From DAINRZ01 sp964634885 (GTDB lineage Bacteria > Bacteroidota > Ignavibacteria > Kapaibacteriales > UBA2268), in the NCBI GenBank assembly GCA_964634885.1, contig CAZWLN010000045.1, forward strand, positions 1-38,742: a stretch of 38,742 nucleotides of DNA, in the 5' to 3' direction. Numbering within the stretch: the stretch's first letter is position 1; each line of letters starts with the position of its first letter. The notes under the pieces were generated by a model. The model was not told where the DNA came from, did no database searches, and saw only the letters and a list, made by a program, of their open reading frames with translations. The translations under genes were made by a program, and so were the position numbers. Shown here one piece after another: positions 1-8,434 of this stretch.

Positions 1-70
1 CACCAGTCACTAACAACCGACCACCAGTCACTAACAACCGACCACCAGCCACTAATCACCGACCACCAGT
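1..70. repeat. Heptamer tandem repeat (21-bp higher-order unit) overlapping the purB 3' end
   Basis: Three successive 21-bp units (1-21, 22-42, 43-63) and a partial fourth are visible. Each is built of three 7-nt words such as CCAGTCA, CTAACAA and CCGACCA. The same heptamer grammar recurs at 15409-15499. The array runs into the end of purB, whose stop codon (complement of 56-58) lies in the third unit. The array continues off the left edge of the window. Confidence 0.85.
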
Positions 71-1363
71 CTCAATTCCGCATTTCTCAAAAATATAATC
101 CACGTTCCTGAAAATATCATCATACGAGAACAGCTGTTCGAGTTCTTCTTTAGTAACATGCTTCATCATGTCTTCGTTATCGAGGCAGGTCCTTATGAAG
201 GGAATATGTGTCTCCCAGGTTTTCATTGCCGACTTTTGGACGATCTCGTATGCCTGCTGCCTCTTAAGGCCTTTACCTGCAAGCAGGAGCAGTACTTTCT
301 GTGAGTAGATTAGGCCGTTGGTAAGCGACAGGTTTTTAATCATATTGTCAGGATAGACAATAAGCTTTTCAATAAGGTTGATAGCCCTGTTAAGGATATA
401 GTCGCAGGAAATTGTCGAGTCGGGGAAGATTACCCTCTCGACGCTGCTGTGAGATATATCTCTTTCGTGCCATAGAGTGTTGTTTTCGATGGCTGCAATG
501 CAGTTGGAACGCAGGAGGCGTGCCTGTCCGCAGATGTTCTCTGAGGAGATGGGATTGCGTTTGTGGGGCATTGCCGAACTGCCTTTCTGGCCTTTTGAGA
601 AAAACTCCTCTGCTTCGAGTACTTCCGTGCGCTGCAGGTGGCGAACTTCAGTTGCAATTTTCTCCAACATGCTCCCGATCATGGCAATGGTAGTAAGGAA
701 GAAAGCGTGCCTGTCCCTCTGGATTACCTGGGTTGAGATGGGCGCAGCTTTCAGTCCCAGCTTTTCGCATACGTATTCTTCCACCCTGGGGGAAAGGTGT
801 TCGTAAGTGCCTACGGCGCCGCTGATCATGCCGACGCTGATTTCGTCGATTGCGTCTCTCATTCTCTTGATGTTCCGCCTACATTCGTCGTAGTACAAGG
901 CCATCTTCAGCCCGAACGTAGTGGGTTCGGCGTGAATGCCGTGGCTCCTGCCGACGCAAACAGTGTATTTATGTTCTTTTGCCCTGTTTTCGAGAGTCTT
1001 GGACAGCTTCTCAAGCCCTTTCAGGATCAGTTCCCCTGCCTGCTTGCACTGTACTGCCAGGCAGGTATCGAGCACGTCGCTGGAAGTCATGCCTAAGTGT
1101 ATGTATCTCGAAGGTTCGCCTACATATTCCTCGACGTTGGTGAGGAAGGCAATGACGTCGTGCTTCGTAGTCTCTTCGATCTCGAGAATGCGTGCGATGT
1201 CGATTTTTGCCTTCTTTTTAATCACCTCGACGGCGTCGCGGGGAATGACACCGAGTTCTGCCTGCGCTTCACAGGCGAAGACCTCTATGTCCAGCCATAT
1301 CTTGTATTTATTCTCGTCGTTCCATATCTTTCCCATCTCTTCGCGGGTGTATCTTGGTACCAT
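56..1363 (-). CDS. purB: Adenylosuccinate lyase (PurB)
   Basis: Adenylosuccinate lyase acts twice in purine synthesis: it releases fumarate from SAICAR to give AICAR, and from adenylosuccinate to give AMP. The protein is full length (about 435 residues) and matches the fumarase/aspartase superfamily throughout. Visible landmarks are the N-terminal RYTREEMGKIW, the HDVIAF and TSSDVLDT segments, the catalytic-histidine region GRSHGIHAEP, and the signature loop GSSAMPHKRNP. An upstream in-frame ATG at 1378 exists, but that codon forms part of an ATGAGG Shine-Dalgarno-like sequence placed correctly for the ATG at 1363, and the shorter start matches family N-termini (MVPRYTREEM). The last codons (Thr-Gly-Gly-Arg-stop) are written by the heptamer repeat. 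It lies 79 bp downstream of the alkyltransferase-like gene on the same strand. Cytoplasmic enzyme; identification is secure. Confidence 0.97.
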   Translation of the reverse strand: MVPRYTREEMGKIWNDENKYKIWLDIEVFACEAQAELGVIPRDAVEVIKKKAKIDIARILEIEETTKHDVIAFLTNVEEYVGEPSRYIHLGMTSSDVLDTCLAVQCKQAGELILKGLEKLSKTLENRAKEHKYTVCVGRSHGIHAEPTTFGLKMALYYDECRRNIKRMRDAIDEISVGMISGAVGTYEHLSPRVEEYVCEKLGLKAAPISTQVIQRDRHAFFLTTIAMIGSMLEKIATEVRHLQRTEVLEAEEFFSKGQKGSSAMPHKRNPISSENICGQARLLRSNCIAAIENNTLWHERDISHSSVERVIFPDSTISCDYILNRAINLIEKLIVYPDNMIKNLSLTNGLIYSQKVLLLLAGKGLKRQQAYEIVQKSAMKTWETHIPFIRTCLDNEDMMKHVTKEELEQLFSYDDIFRNVDYIFEKCGIETGGR

Positions 1364-1442
1364 TTTTCTCAACCTCATTTATTCTAAATAATAAAAAACA
1401 AAAATAGAAAGTTTAGAGTTTCTATGGAAGTAAATATTTTAA

Positions 1443-1784
1443 CTACCAATTAAACTCCGGCTCCCACAGGTGTTTTACTATGTCAACCCTGTCCCCGACG
1501 AAGGTAACACCCTCTGCTTCGAGCATCTCCCGCATGAAATCGGGAGTGGCAAAATGTATCCTGCCGGTCAGTTCGCCGTTGCGGTTTACCACCCTGTGTG
1601 CCGGCAGGCGCTTTCCGCCGGGCGAGTAGTTCCCTGCAGCAATGGCGTTCAGGGCCCAGCCTACCATTCGGGCGGATGAACGCAGCCCTGTTGCACTGGC
1701 AATCAGGCCGTAAGTCGTTACCCTCCCGGCAGGTATTCTTTCAACGATGGAATAAACTCTTTCGAAAAAGTCTTCGCTCGCCAT
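1443..1784 (-). CDS. MGMT-like alkyltransferase-like protein (ATL), catalytic Cys replaced by Ala
   Basis: A 113-residue protein equal to the DNA-binding domain of O6-alkylguanine-DNA alkyltransferases. Visible are the helix-turn-helix segment GRVTTYGLIASATG, the ARMVG arginine finger (Arg39) and the active-site loop PAHRVVNRNGELTG (residues 61-74). The normal PCHRV cysteine is Ala62, so it cannot accept alkyl groups. By family knowledge, ATL proteins bind O6-alkylguanine, flip and bend the DNA, and pass the lesion to nucleotide excision repair. The start at 1784 is preceded by GGAGAAG at good spacing; upstream in-frame starts (1805, 1859) lack this. It is divergent from the Nudix gene, with about 86 bp between starts. 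Confidence 0.9.
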   Translation of the reverse strand: MASEDFFERVYSIVERIPAGRVTTYGLIASATGLRSSARMVGWALNAIAAGNYSPGGKRLPAHRVVNRNGELTGRIHFATPDFMREMLEAEGVTFVGDRVDIVKHLWEPEFNW

Positions 1785-1870
1785 ACGGCTTCTCCAAGAT
1801 TTCATGTTCAACAATTTTACTTTCGTAAAAATAAATAATTTACTCCAACGACAAATCATATTTAAACAGA

Positions 1871-2524
1871 ATGGAAAAAGACAGCAAATTCATAGAGTAC
1901 CTGAGCGGGAGGCTGAAGGAGAAACTTCCGGGCGCTGAAGCTCACAGGTTGATGATGCCGGGGCTGGAAAAAATGCCGGACAGAACAATACCTCTGAAGA
2001 AAACTATTAAAAAGTCTGCGGTTCTGCTCTTACTGTACCCGAACGGCAACGGGCTGAATATCCTTTTGACGCTCAGAAGCAGGAACCTGGCAAGCCACAG
2101 CGGGCAGATCAGTTTCCCCGGAGGCCATCTCGAAAAAGGCGAAGGCGTCGTTCAGGCCGCCCTGCGTGAAGCCTGGGAGGAAATCGGGCTCGAAAGCGGC
2201 AAAGTTACGGTTGTGGGTAATCTCTCGGACCTGTATGTCCCGCCTTCAAATTTCGTAATTACGCCCGTAGTCGGGTTCAGCCCGGAAAAACCACACTGTT
2301 TCATCCACTCCCGCGACGAAGTAGAAGAAATAATCGACCTGCCGCTTGAAACTTTCACCAATGGAACACATTACGGCGTGGAAAAATGGAACTTCAAGGG
2401 CATGGAACTCGATGTCCCTGTCTGGCGTATTCACAGCCTGACACCCCTTTGGGGCGCCACCTCGATGATATTGAAAGAACTGCTCGTGCTCTGGGAAGAA
2501 TACAAATCGGGCGTTAGTAGATAA
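1871..2524 (+). CDS. Nudix hydrolase, CoA pyrophosphatase type
   Basis: A 217-residue Nudix hydrolase. The box runs from GGHLEKGEG to REAWEEIGL, with the Mg-binding residues Arg99, Glu100, Glu103 and Glu104 in place. Directly upstream is the CoA-pyrophosphatase (NuCoA) signature: LTLRSRNLASHSGQ leading into FPGG (residues 82-85). By family (E. coli NudL, yeast Pcd1), it should split CoA or oxidised CoA into 3',5'-ADP and phosphopantetheine; substrate choice here is an inference. It is cytoplasmic with no signal peptide. It starts divergently from the ATL gene and is followed after 54 bp by the outer-membrane protein gene. Confidence 0.9.
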   Translation: MEKDSKFIEYLSGRLKEKLPGAEAHRLMMPGLEKMPDRTIPLKKTIKKSAVLLLLYPNGNGLNILLTLRSRNLASHSGQISFPGGHLEKGEGVVQAALREAWEEIGLESGKVTVVGNLSDLYVPPSNFVITPVVGFSPEKPHCFIHSRDEVEEIIDLPLETFTNGTHYGVEKWNFKGMELDVPVWRIHSLTPLWGATSMILKELLVLWEEYKSGVSR

Positions 2525-2578
2525 TTATATGCTATTTTTGTATTGAAAGGAAAATGCATTATTTAACAAAGAATAAGA

Positions 2579-4183
2579 ATGAAGCAATTATCAGTAATAC
2601 TACTCTTGCTTGCAGGTTTGTACGGTCAGTTACCGGCACAGTCATACATCGGCAATATTTATATCGACAGGCGGGACGTTTTCGACTCGACACAGAAAGA
2701 CTGGTTCTTTGCCGCACGTCTGGCCAACTCGCTCCATACCCTCACAAAATCATACCTCATCGAGGATGAACTGTTGTTCGGGAGCGGCGACATCATCGAC
2801 GAGGACCTGCTCGAAGAGACCGAACGCAATCTGAGGTCCATGGGTTTGTTTTCCAATGTCCGCATCGAGGTGGATTCGGCAGGCGATGATAAATATGATA
2901 TTTTTGTTGTGACCCAGGACAAGTGGTCCACTTCACCGAACCTACTCTTCGGAACCGGCGGCCGATCGACGAATTACGGGATGCGGATGAAAGAGGAAAA
3001 CCTCATCGGCACCGGTACCTATCTTTCTGTCGAAGGACTGTACAGGACTGAGAACGGCATCGGCTGGCAGGGCATTGGCGAGCTTAAGCAGCGGCGCCTG
3101 TTCCGGTCCGAATACTCCCTTGCAGCAAGATTGCTGGCCCACAAGTACCGCACCGAACAATCGCTCGACCTGCAAAAGCCTTTCCGGACACTGAACACTG
3201 AGTATTCATACGGCATTAACTTCATCAATAACTATGGGGATGATTTCCTTTACGCTTCCCATGACGACAAGAACCTGATGCCCTTTCACGAGCGGAGGAT
3301 CAAGGGGTGGTTCTCAAGAGGCTGGAAGAGGTCCGACAGGGTGTTCTTCACTTCCATGATCGAAATGGAGGACGTCAACCGGGGTAAACCGGAGTACAAA
3401 CGTGCCTATGACAACTCAGGCAAGATACTTCTGGCTTTCTCTTCTGTTTCGGAAGACTACTATAAGATAAACTGTATTAATTACTATGCTGTGGAAGATA
3501 TGCCCATTGGGGGCTGGGGTACTGCCGTGCTGGGCAAGACATTTGCCGTCGGCTCGAAAGGCGAGAGCATGTACTATGTCGGCGCCCAGGGCGAGAAGTC
3601 CTGGCTGCTCGGGAACCTGTACCTTTTTGCACAATTGGCCGGGGCTACCTCTTTCAGCAGTTCCCTGTCAAAATATACCTATGAAGAATTCATGGGATTG
3701 GGCTTTTACAGGCTCACTGACAGGATTGTGGCGGCAGCAAGAGTCAGGCAGCAGACCGTGTGGCGCTGGAACAGGCTCAGGCAATTGATACTCGACAACG
3801 AAACCGGCCTGAGAGGCTACTCTGTCAATGACCTACAGGGAGACAACAGGTTTGTTGCCAACATTGAGATGAGGTTCTTCCCCGATATTGATGTGTGGAT
3901 TGCCAGGCTGGGCGGGGTTCTGTTCTTTGATACCGGAACGGCCTGGCCGCAGAAGGTGGACCTTTTGAAGACCAGGTGGCACAGTTCTGTTGGGTTTGGT
4001 TTCAGGGTGGAGAACATGAAAGCCGACGGGCCTAATGCCCTGTTCAGGATAGATTTTGCTTTCAATCTCGACCAGAAGCGTTTTGCAGAAATCATCTTTA
4101 CTACGGACCAATTATTCTCTGCATTCCAGGGACATGGTTTCCGCCTGCCTGAAATATACGGCCTCGATTTTGATTATGAATAG
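2579..4183 (+). CDS. Outer-membrane beta-barrel protein with POTRA-like domain (BamA/TamA-like)
   Basis: A 534-residue protein with a signal peptide (MKQLSVILLLLAGLYG, cleavage near AQS). Residues about 23-118 form a POTRA-like unit: an opening strand YIGNIYIDRRDVF, a helix with LLFGSGDIIDEDLLEETERNLR, then strands FSNVRIEV and KYDIFVVTQDKW. The rest is alternating aromatic/hydrophobic strand sequence typical of a surface-antigen (D15/Omp85-like) barrel. It is shorter than BamA and has only one evident POTRA, so it is probably a specialised Omp85 relative rather than BamA itself. It has no strong Shine-Dalgarno sequence; a TATTTTTG box lies at 2533-2540. The POTRA-plus-barrel architecture is fairly clear, the substrate is unknown. 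Confidence 0.75.
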   Translation: MKQLSVILLLLAGLYGQLPAQSYIGNIYIDRRDVFDSTQKDWFFAARLANSLHTLTKSYLIEDELLFGSGDIIDEDLLEETERNLRSMGLFSNVRIEVDSAGDDKYDIFVVTQDKWSTSPNLLFGTGGRSTNYGMRMKEENLIGTGTYLSVEGLYRTENGIGWQGIGELKQRRLFRSEYSLAARLLAHKYRTEQSLDLQKPFRTLNTEYSYGINFINNYGDDFLYASHDDKNLMPFHERRIKGWFSRGWKRSDRVFFTSMIEMEDVNRGKPEYKRAYDNSGKILLAFSSVSEDYYKINCINYYAVEDMPIGGWGTAVLGKTFAVGSKGESMYYVGAQGEKSWLLGNLYLFAQLAGATSFSSSLSKYTYEEFMGLGFYRLTDRIVAAARVRQQTVWRWNRLRQLILDNETGLRGYSVNDLQGDNRFVANIEMRFFPDIDVWIARLGGVLFFDTGTAWPQKVDLLKTRWHSSVGFGFRVENMKADGPNALFRIDFAFNLDQKRFAEIIFTTDQLFSAFQGHGFRLPEIYGLDFDYE

Positions 4184-4228
4184 TATTATTCATATATTGC
4201 TAAATATTTAATTTCATAGGGGATTATT

Positions 4229-4909
4229 GTGGACAGGAAAAAAACGGTAGAAAACCTGACGCTCAATGTCAACGAGATATTCTACTCCTTACAGGGTGAA
4301 GGAAGCCGCGCCGGACTGCCCTGTGTCTTCGTCCGGCTCCAGGGATGCAACCTGTGCTGCGACTGGTGCGACACTGCCTATGCCCGTGACCCTGACGCAG
4401 AAGCAGTGGCGATGACAGCCCCGGAAATCATCTCCGCAATTGAAAAATATAATTGCAGGTTTGTGTTGTTTACCGGTGGAGAACCCCTGGCCCAGCCGGA
4501 CTGCCTGCCATTGATTGACTGGTTCTGCCAATCGGGCTATACTACTGCTGTCGAAACAAATGGAACAATGGCATTAGACCACATCGATCCGACAGTGATT
4601 AAGATTGTTGACATCAAATGCCCCGGCTCGAAAATGTCCGAATACATCAGGCATGAAAATATTGCCTTCCTTACGCCTCGCGATGAAGTTAAGTTTGTCA
4701 TCGGCAGCCGTGAAGACTACGAGTTCGCTGTTGCTTACACAGAAGCAAACGAGCTTGCCTCAAAGTGCGGAGAGATACTGTTCTCGCCCGTTTCCGGCAG
4801 GATATACCTTAAAGACCTGGCAGAATGGATAATCGAAGACAGGTTGAATGTCCGCCTTCAGGTACAGTTGCACAAGGTAATCTGGGGCCCTAATGTAAGG
4901 GGAGTGTAA
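4229..4909 (+). CDS. queE: 7-carboxy-7-deazaguanine synthase (QueE), radical SAM
   Basis: QueE converts 6-carboxy-tetrahydropterin to 7-carboxy-7-deazaguanine in queuosine/preQ0 synthesis. The protein (226 residues) has the typical small QueE layout: NEIFYSLQGEGSRAGLPCVFVRLQGCNL, then the CX3CX2C [4Fe-4S] motif in CNLCCDWCDTAYA. The SAM-binding strand FTGGEPLAQ, ETNGT and the DIKCPGS segment follow. It starts with GTG at 4229, supported by AGGGGA six bases upstream. No other queuosine gene is in the window. The SpoIIE-type phosphatase starts 10 bp after its stop, so the two are probably co-transcribed. Confidence 0.95.
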   Translation: MDRKKTVENLTLNVNEIFYSLQGEGSRAGLPCVFVRLQGCNLCCDWCDTAYARDPDAEAVAMTAPEIISAIEKYNCRFVLFTGGEPLAQPDCLPLIDWFCQSGYTTAVETNGTMALDHIDPTVIKIVDIKCPGSKMSEYIRHENIAFLTPRDEVKFVIGSREDYEFAVAYTEANELASKCGEILFSPVSGRIYLKDLAEWIIEDRLNVRLQVQLHKVIWGPNVRGV

Positions 4910-4919
4910 ATAAAGCGCA

Positions 4920-5915
4920 ATGATGTGTAAGAGATTGATATATACTGTTGCGGTAACCATGATCCTGCCTCAGGGCAGGCTACTGCTGTGTGCCCCGTCA
5001 GGTGATACGGGATTCTTTGACTCCCTGACAGTGGGTGATATTTTCATTATTTTGGCTATTATCTTTATTGTCGTCCTGGGTTTCTTCCTCGGGAATAACC
5101 GAAAAGAGGCGAGGTCTGCCGACGAAAAGCTGTCGAGGCTGAAGCATGAGACCGACAAAGAACTGATGGACGGCATATTCTATGCCCAGAGCCTGCAGCA
5201 TTCTCTTCTTCCCGATGAGGATAAGATTAAGGAATCGGTAAGCGACTGTTTTATTTTGTATATGCCCAAGGACATAGTCTCCGGAGATTTCTTCTGGTAC
5301 AGGGACTTCGGAGGCTTTTCGGTTGTTGCCGTCGTGGACTGTACCGGCCACGGCATCCCCGGCGCTTTCATGTCGATGATCGGCAGTACCTTGCTGAACA
5401 GGGTTGTGATAGAAAAGAATATATATGACCCGTCGGAAATACTGGAGCGTATGGATGAAGGCATTCGCGACATCCTGCGCCAGGACCAGGAAGGAAGCGA
5501 AACCGACGACGGCATGGAGGTATGTATTTGCCTGATTGACAGGGAAGCGAAAAAGGTAGTGTTCGCAGGAGCCCACAGGCCCCTTGTCTATTACTCGGGC
5601 GGCAGCATTCACGAGATCAAAGGTACACGCAGGCCAATCGGCGGAAGGATGAGGAAGTCGGTCAAAAAAACCTTCTTTAACCAGGAGATACCGATACTGC
5701 CGGACACTGCGATTTACCTGACGACAGACGGCCTCATCGACCAGAACGACAAGGACGGCAAGAAATTCGGCAGGCAGAGGTTCTTCGAGGCGCTGGCGTC
5801 GTCGTCGGGCCTGAAGATGATCGAACAGAAATACAGGATTATTAATGAATTGAATACATTCCGCAAGAGCATACTCCAACGGGACGACATTACAGTAATC
5901 GGCATCAAACCGTAA
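4920..5915 (+). CDS. Membrane-anchored SpoIIE-type PP2C phosphatase
   Basis: A 331-residue protein. It has an N-terminal signal-like stretch (about 1-26), a transmembrane helix (about 40-60, IFIILAIIFIVVLGFFLG), a short charged coiled-coil linker (about 62-85) and a cytoplasmic SpoIIE/RsbU-type PP2C domain. Metal-binding acidic positions are visible as GDFFW (Asp123), VVDCTGHGIPGAF (Asp140) and the C-terminal RDDIT (Asp322/323). Family members dephosphorylate anti-sigma-factor antagonists or similar regulators. No sensor domain (GAF, PAS, HAMP), anti-sigma factor or STAS partner gene lies nearby. It is 10 bp downstream of queE in an apparent two-gene operon, with no obvious functional link. 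Confidence 0.88.
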   Translation: MMCKRLIYTVAVTMILPQGRLLLCAPSGDTGFFDSLTVGDIFIILAIIFIVVLGFFLGNNRKEARSADEKLSRLKHETDKELMDGIFYAQSLQHSLLPDEDKIKESVSDCFILYMPKDIVSGDFFWYRDFGGFSVVAVVDCTGHGIPGAFMSMIGSTLLNRVVIEKNIYDPSEILERMDEGIRDILRQDQEGSETDDGMEVCICLIDREAKKVVFAGAHRPLVYYSGGSIHEIKGTRRPIGGRMRKSVKKTFFNQEIPILPDTAIYLTTDGLIDQNDKDGKKFGRQRFFEALASSSGLKMIEQKYRIINELNTFRKSILQRDDITVIGIKP

Positions 5916-6021
5916 GGGGAGTGGGGCGATTGTAAATATTTTCACGATTAAAAATTATAATACTCATAAATTGGGTAATATATCAATATTCATGGTTAGT
6001 TACCTCAAGTAATAATCAGTT

Positions 6022-6882
6022 CTATTTAATTTCCTTAGGTTTGTCAAATATACTCTCGCCTGTTTTATCCATTTTTTCGCGGCTTATTACGATCATCCCG
6101 GGTTTGTTATTAAATATACACTTCCATTTTCGGGAAATGACACAACTTCCTTGAGGCGACCTTGTGGGGCCATAAAGAAGAAAATTGCAAATGTCTGTTG
6201 ATGTCATATACTCGGAAGACAGAGGCGTATGAGAATGCATTATCATCTCGGTAGTATCACCTCCTTTTGAGTAGTCTATTGGAAAGAAAGTCTGATGGAG
6301 TTTATACTTCTTGAACAGGTTACCATTCATGTCATAGTTTAGCTGATAGTCATTTCCGAATGGTATTGTATAAGGCTTCTCAATACTGGTTAAAAGGAAG
6401 ACTTTAATTGTATCGGCATCCCTGATGAAATCAATATTGAATTTCGATCCTTTGGGAAGCCAAAACATAGAGTCAGCGAAAAGTGCCTCAGTTAATAAAT
6501 GTTCCCTAATCTTATAAATCAATGATTCATATTCGTTCAAGGGCCTTAAGGTCGGGTCTGTCAGCATTGTTTCCTCTCGTACCGTATCGAGGAAGTAATA
6601 TGTAACGAATGCTTTTGGCACAGAGTTGTCCAACTTTAGATATACACAGTAAAAGTCTTTTCCTATGTTGTAAGAAAAATACCCTTGTAAACCAATTTTC
6701 TTGTAATCATAATGCGATACAAGTGTGTCTGTTGAAATCCAGGCTGCCCGTTCCAGATTGTACAAAAGGAAACCTTCACTTACGATTTTGTCGATAGCAG
6801 CCTGATCCGGTTGTTCTTCAGAAAAGAGGGAATTTTGCGCTATTATTGCCAGCAGTAACGGAATTATAAAATACTTTTTCAT
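6022..6882 (-). CDS. Secreted protein of unknown function with a JAMM-like HxH...D motif
   Basis: A 286-residue protein with a clear signal peptide (MKKYFIIPLLLAIIAQNSLFS), so exported. I cannot assign it to a named family. The C-terminal third contains EMIMHSHTPLSSEYMTSTDI (residues 212-231): a hydrophobic strand, His216-x-His218, then Asp230, followed by a helix-like segment and the strand CVISRKW. This order resembles the JAMM/MPN+ metalloprotease core (HxH, then S/T and D), but the match is partial and the upstream catalytic Glu is not obvious. The start has GGA eight bases upstream. It is convergent with the SpoIIE gene and 101 bp downstream of the M16 gene on the same strand. It is visibly more AT-rich than the conserved genes around it. 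Confidence 0.7.
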   Translation of the reverse strand: MKKYFIIPLLLAIIAQNSLFSEEQPDQAAIDKIVSEGFLLYNLERAAWISTDTLVSHYDYKKIGLQGYFSYNIGKDFYCVYLKLDNSVPKAFVTYYFLDTVREETMLTDPTLRPLNEYESLIYKIREHLLTEALFADSMFWLPKGSKFNIDFIRDADTIKVFLLTSIEKPYTIPFGNDYQLNYDMNGNLFKKYKLHQTFFPIDYSKGGDTTEMIMHSHTPLSSEYMTSTDICNFLLYGPTRSPQGSCVISRKWKCIFNNKPGMIVISREKMDKTGESIFDKPKEIK

Positions 6883-6983
6883 AGTTTTTCCAATTTAATG
6901 AGTATTTAAAAGAAGATACTTCTTCACTTCAAATGAAAACCTACTCCGAAAATATTCTTTAATTTAAATAAATCAGGACACTA

Positions 6984-8354
6984 TTACAAATTTATATTCT
7001 TCCCGAAAAATTCCTCAATTGTCGAATAGGTCTCGATTGTTCCCAGGCCTCCGATCTCCTTTAGTATCGTGTCGAAGTTGCCGGTCAGCGCTACGGTGAG
7101 CTTGTCGGGCACAAAGTATTTTTTCTGGATCTCATAGATTTCGTCGAGCTGCGAGGCGGCAATCCTGTTGTAGAAATCGTCGTAATAGGTGGGAGGAAGC
7201 GAGAACAGGTCGATTGTATAGAGGAATGTCATTATCTGCTGCGGTGTTTCAATATTACGTATGAACGAACCAAGGATGTACTGTAAGGCACGGCTGTGCT
7301 CCTCGGCAGTGATGGGATAGAGACTGATTTTACGCATCTCCTCTATGCTTTTGTCGATGGAGTCCCTTGTTGCCGAGTCGTTAACTTTGGTTGTTACGGA
7401 AAGATAGGAACCTAAGAGCCGGGAATTGACCGAGCTTCCGACACCGTAAGTGTAGCCAAGTTCTTCCCTTAGCAGGGCGTTGAGCCGGGAGAGGAAATAG
7501 CCGCCGTAAACGGTGTTGACAACCTGTAGCAGCGGGTAGTCCGTGTGTTCCCGTCCTATCGACGGCATGCCGATCTTCAGGGAGGCCTGCTGGGAGTCGG
7601 GTTTGTTCAGGGCTACGAGGTTCAGGTGCGAGCCGGAAGGAGTATTCATGGGAATGCCTTTGAGCCTGTCGATTGGCGCATTGCCGGCTTTTGGCCTGAT
7701 AAACAGATTTTCGAGCGTCTCCGTAACAGCTTCTTTGTCGAAATTGCCGGCAACGAAAAAGACGAGTGGAGATGAACAAAGCGCCTTGTACCAGTTAAGG
7801 CAGTCCTCACGGCTGATGGCAGCGAGGCTCTCCGCTGTACCGGACAGGGGATGGCCGTATGGGTGTTTCCTGAACCAGGTGGTAAGGAAGACTATTGCCG
7901 AAAGGTAGCCGGGATCGGACTGGTCCTGGAGTATAGACGAGATGTTCTTCTTACGGGAGCGTTCCAGTTCATCGGCGCTCATCTCCGAATTGAAAAAACA
8001 GTCTGCCATTATCTCAAGCATAGTCCCGAGATGGTCCGTCAGGCAGTATGTCATGAATGAGGTCTCATCCCAGGAGCCGTTACAGCTCAGCGAAGCGCCG
8101 AGGAATTCCACTTCGTCGGCAATCTGTATTGCCGAGCGTTTTTGGGTTCCCTTAGTCAAAAGCTGCGACGTAATCGAACACAGGCCGGGTATATGCTCGA
8201 AATAGGCTCCGAGCCTGATCATCAGTTTCACCGATACAACCGGCTGGCTGCTGTCTTCTACGAAATAGACACTGGAGTTGTCAGACAAACGGCCTGTCTC
8301 GATGGCAGGAAACCGGAACTCCGGTAATTTATCGATAATTGGCGGATTAACCAT
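6984..8354 (-). CDS. M16 peptidase family protein, non-catalytic (R/Y-type) subunit
   Basis: A two-lobed M16 (insulinase/MPP-like) protein of about 456 residues. The N-terminal lobe keeps the flanking pattern (VKLMIRLGAYFEHIPGLCSITSQLLTKGTQKRS). The zinc motif HxxEH, which belongs in the GLCSITSQL segment, is absent, so it should not cleave peptides alone. The C-terminal lobe keeps the GGYFLSRLNALLREELGYTYG region with the Arg/Tyr pair. In bacterial M16B pairs the HxxEH subunit and the R/Y subunit are separate genes that form a heterodimer; this is the R/Y partner. No HxxEH partner is in the window. No signal peptide is evident. The ATG at 8354 (GAGAAAG upstream) is preferred over the TTG at 8378. 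Confidence 0.88.
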   Translation of the reverse strand: MVNPPIIDKLPEFRFPAIETGRLSDNSSVYFVEDSSQPVVSVKLMIRLGAYFEHIPGLCSITSQLLTKGTQKRSAIQIADEVEFLGASLSCNGSWDETSFMTYCLTDHLGTMLEIMADCFFNSEMSADELERSRKKNISSILQDQSDPGYLSAIVFLTTWFRKHPYGHPLSGTAESLAAISREDCLNWYKALCSSPLVFFVAGNFDKEAVTETLENLFIRPKAGNAPIDRLKGIPMNTPSGSHLNLVALNKPDSQQASLKIGMPSIGREHTDYPLLQVVNTVYGGYFLSRLNALLREELGYTYGVGSSVNSRLLGSYLSVTTKVNDSATRDSIDKSIEEMRKISLYPITAEEHSRALQYILGSFIRNIETPQQIMTFLYTIDLFSLPPTYYDDFYNRIAASQLDEIYEIQKKYFVPDKLTVALTGNFDTILKEIGGLGTIETYSTIEEFFGKNINL

Positions 8355-8434
8355 AACTTTCTCTATTATTAAATGCAAACATTAACCTGCAAAAATAGCA
8401 AGATATTTCAAATTAGGGAGCATGAATTTAGGGC

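Noticed and set aside
4998..5945. Long antisense open frame (315 codons) opposite the SpoIIE phosphatase
   Set aside because: The plus-strand product has full PP2C motifs and a membrane anchor; the antisense product has no recognisable features and is a codon-bias shadow.
6984..8354. Active zinc M16 protease
   Set aside because: No HxxEH or inverted zinc motif is present in the N-terminal lobe.
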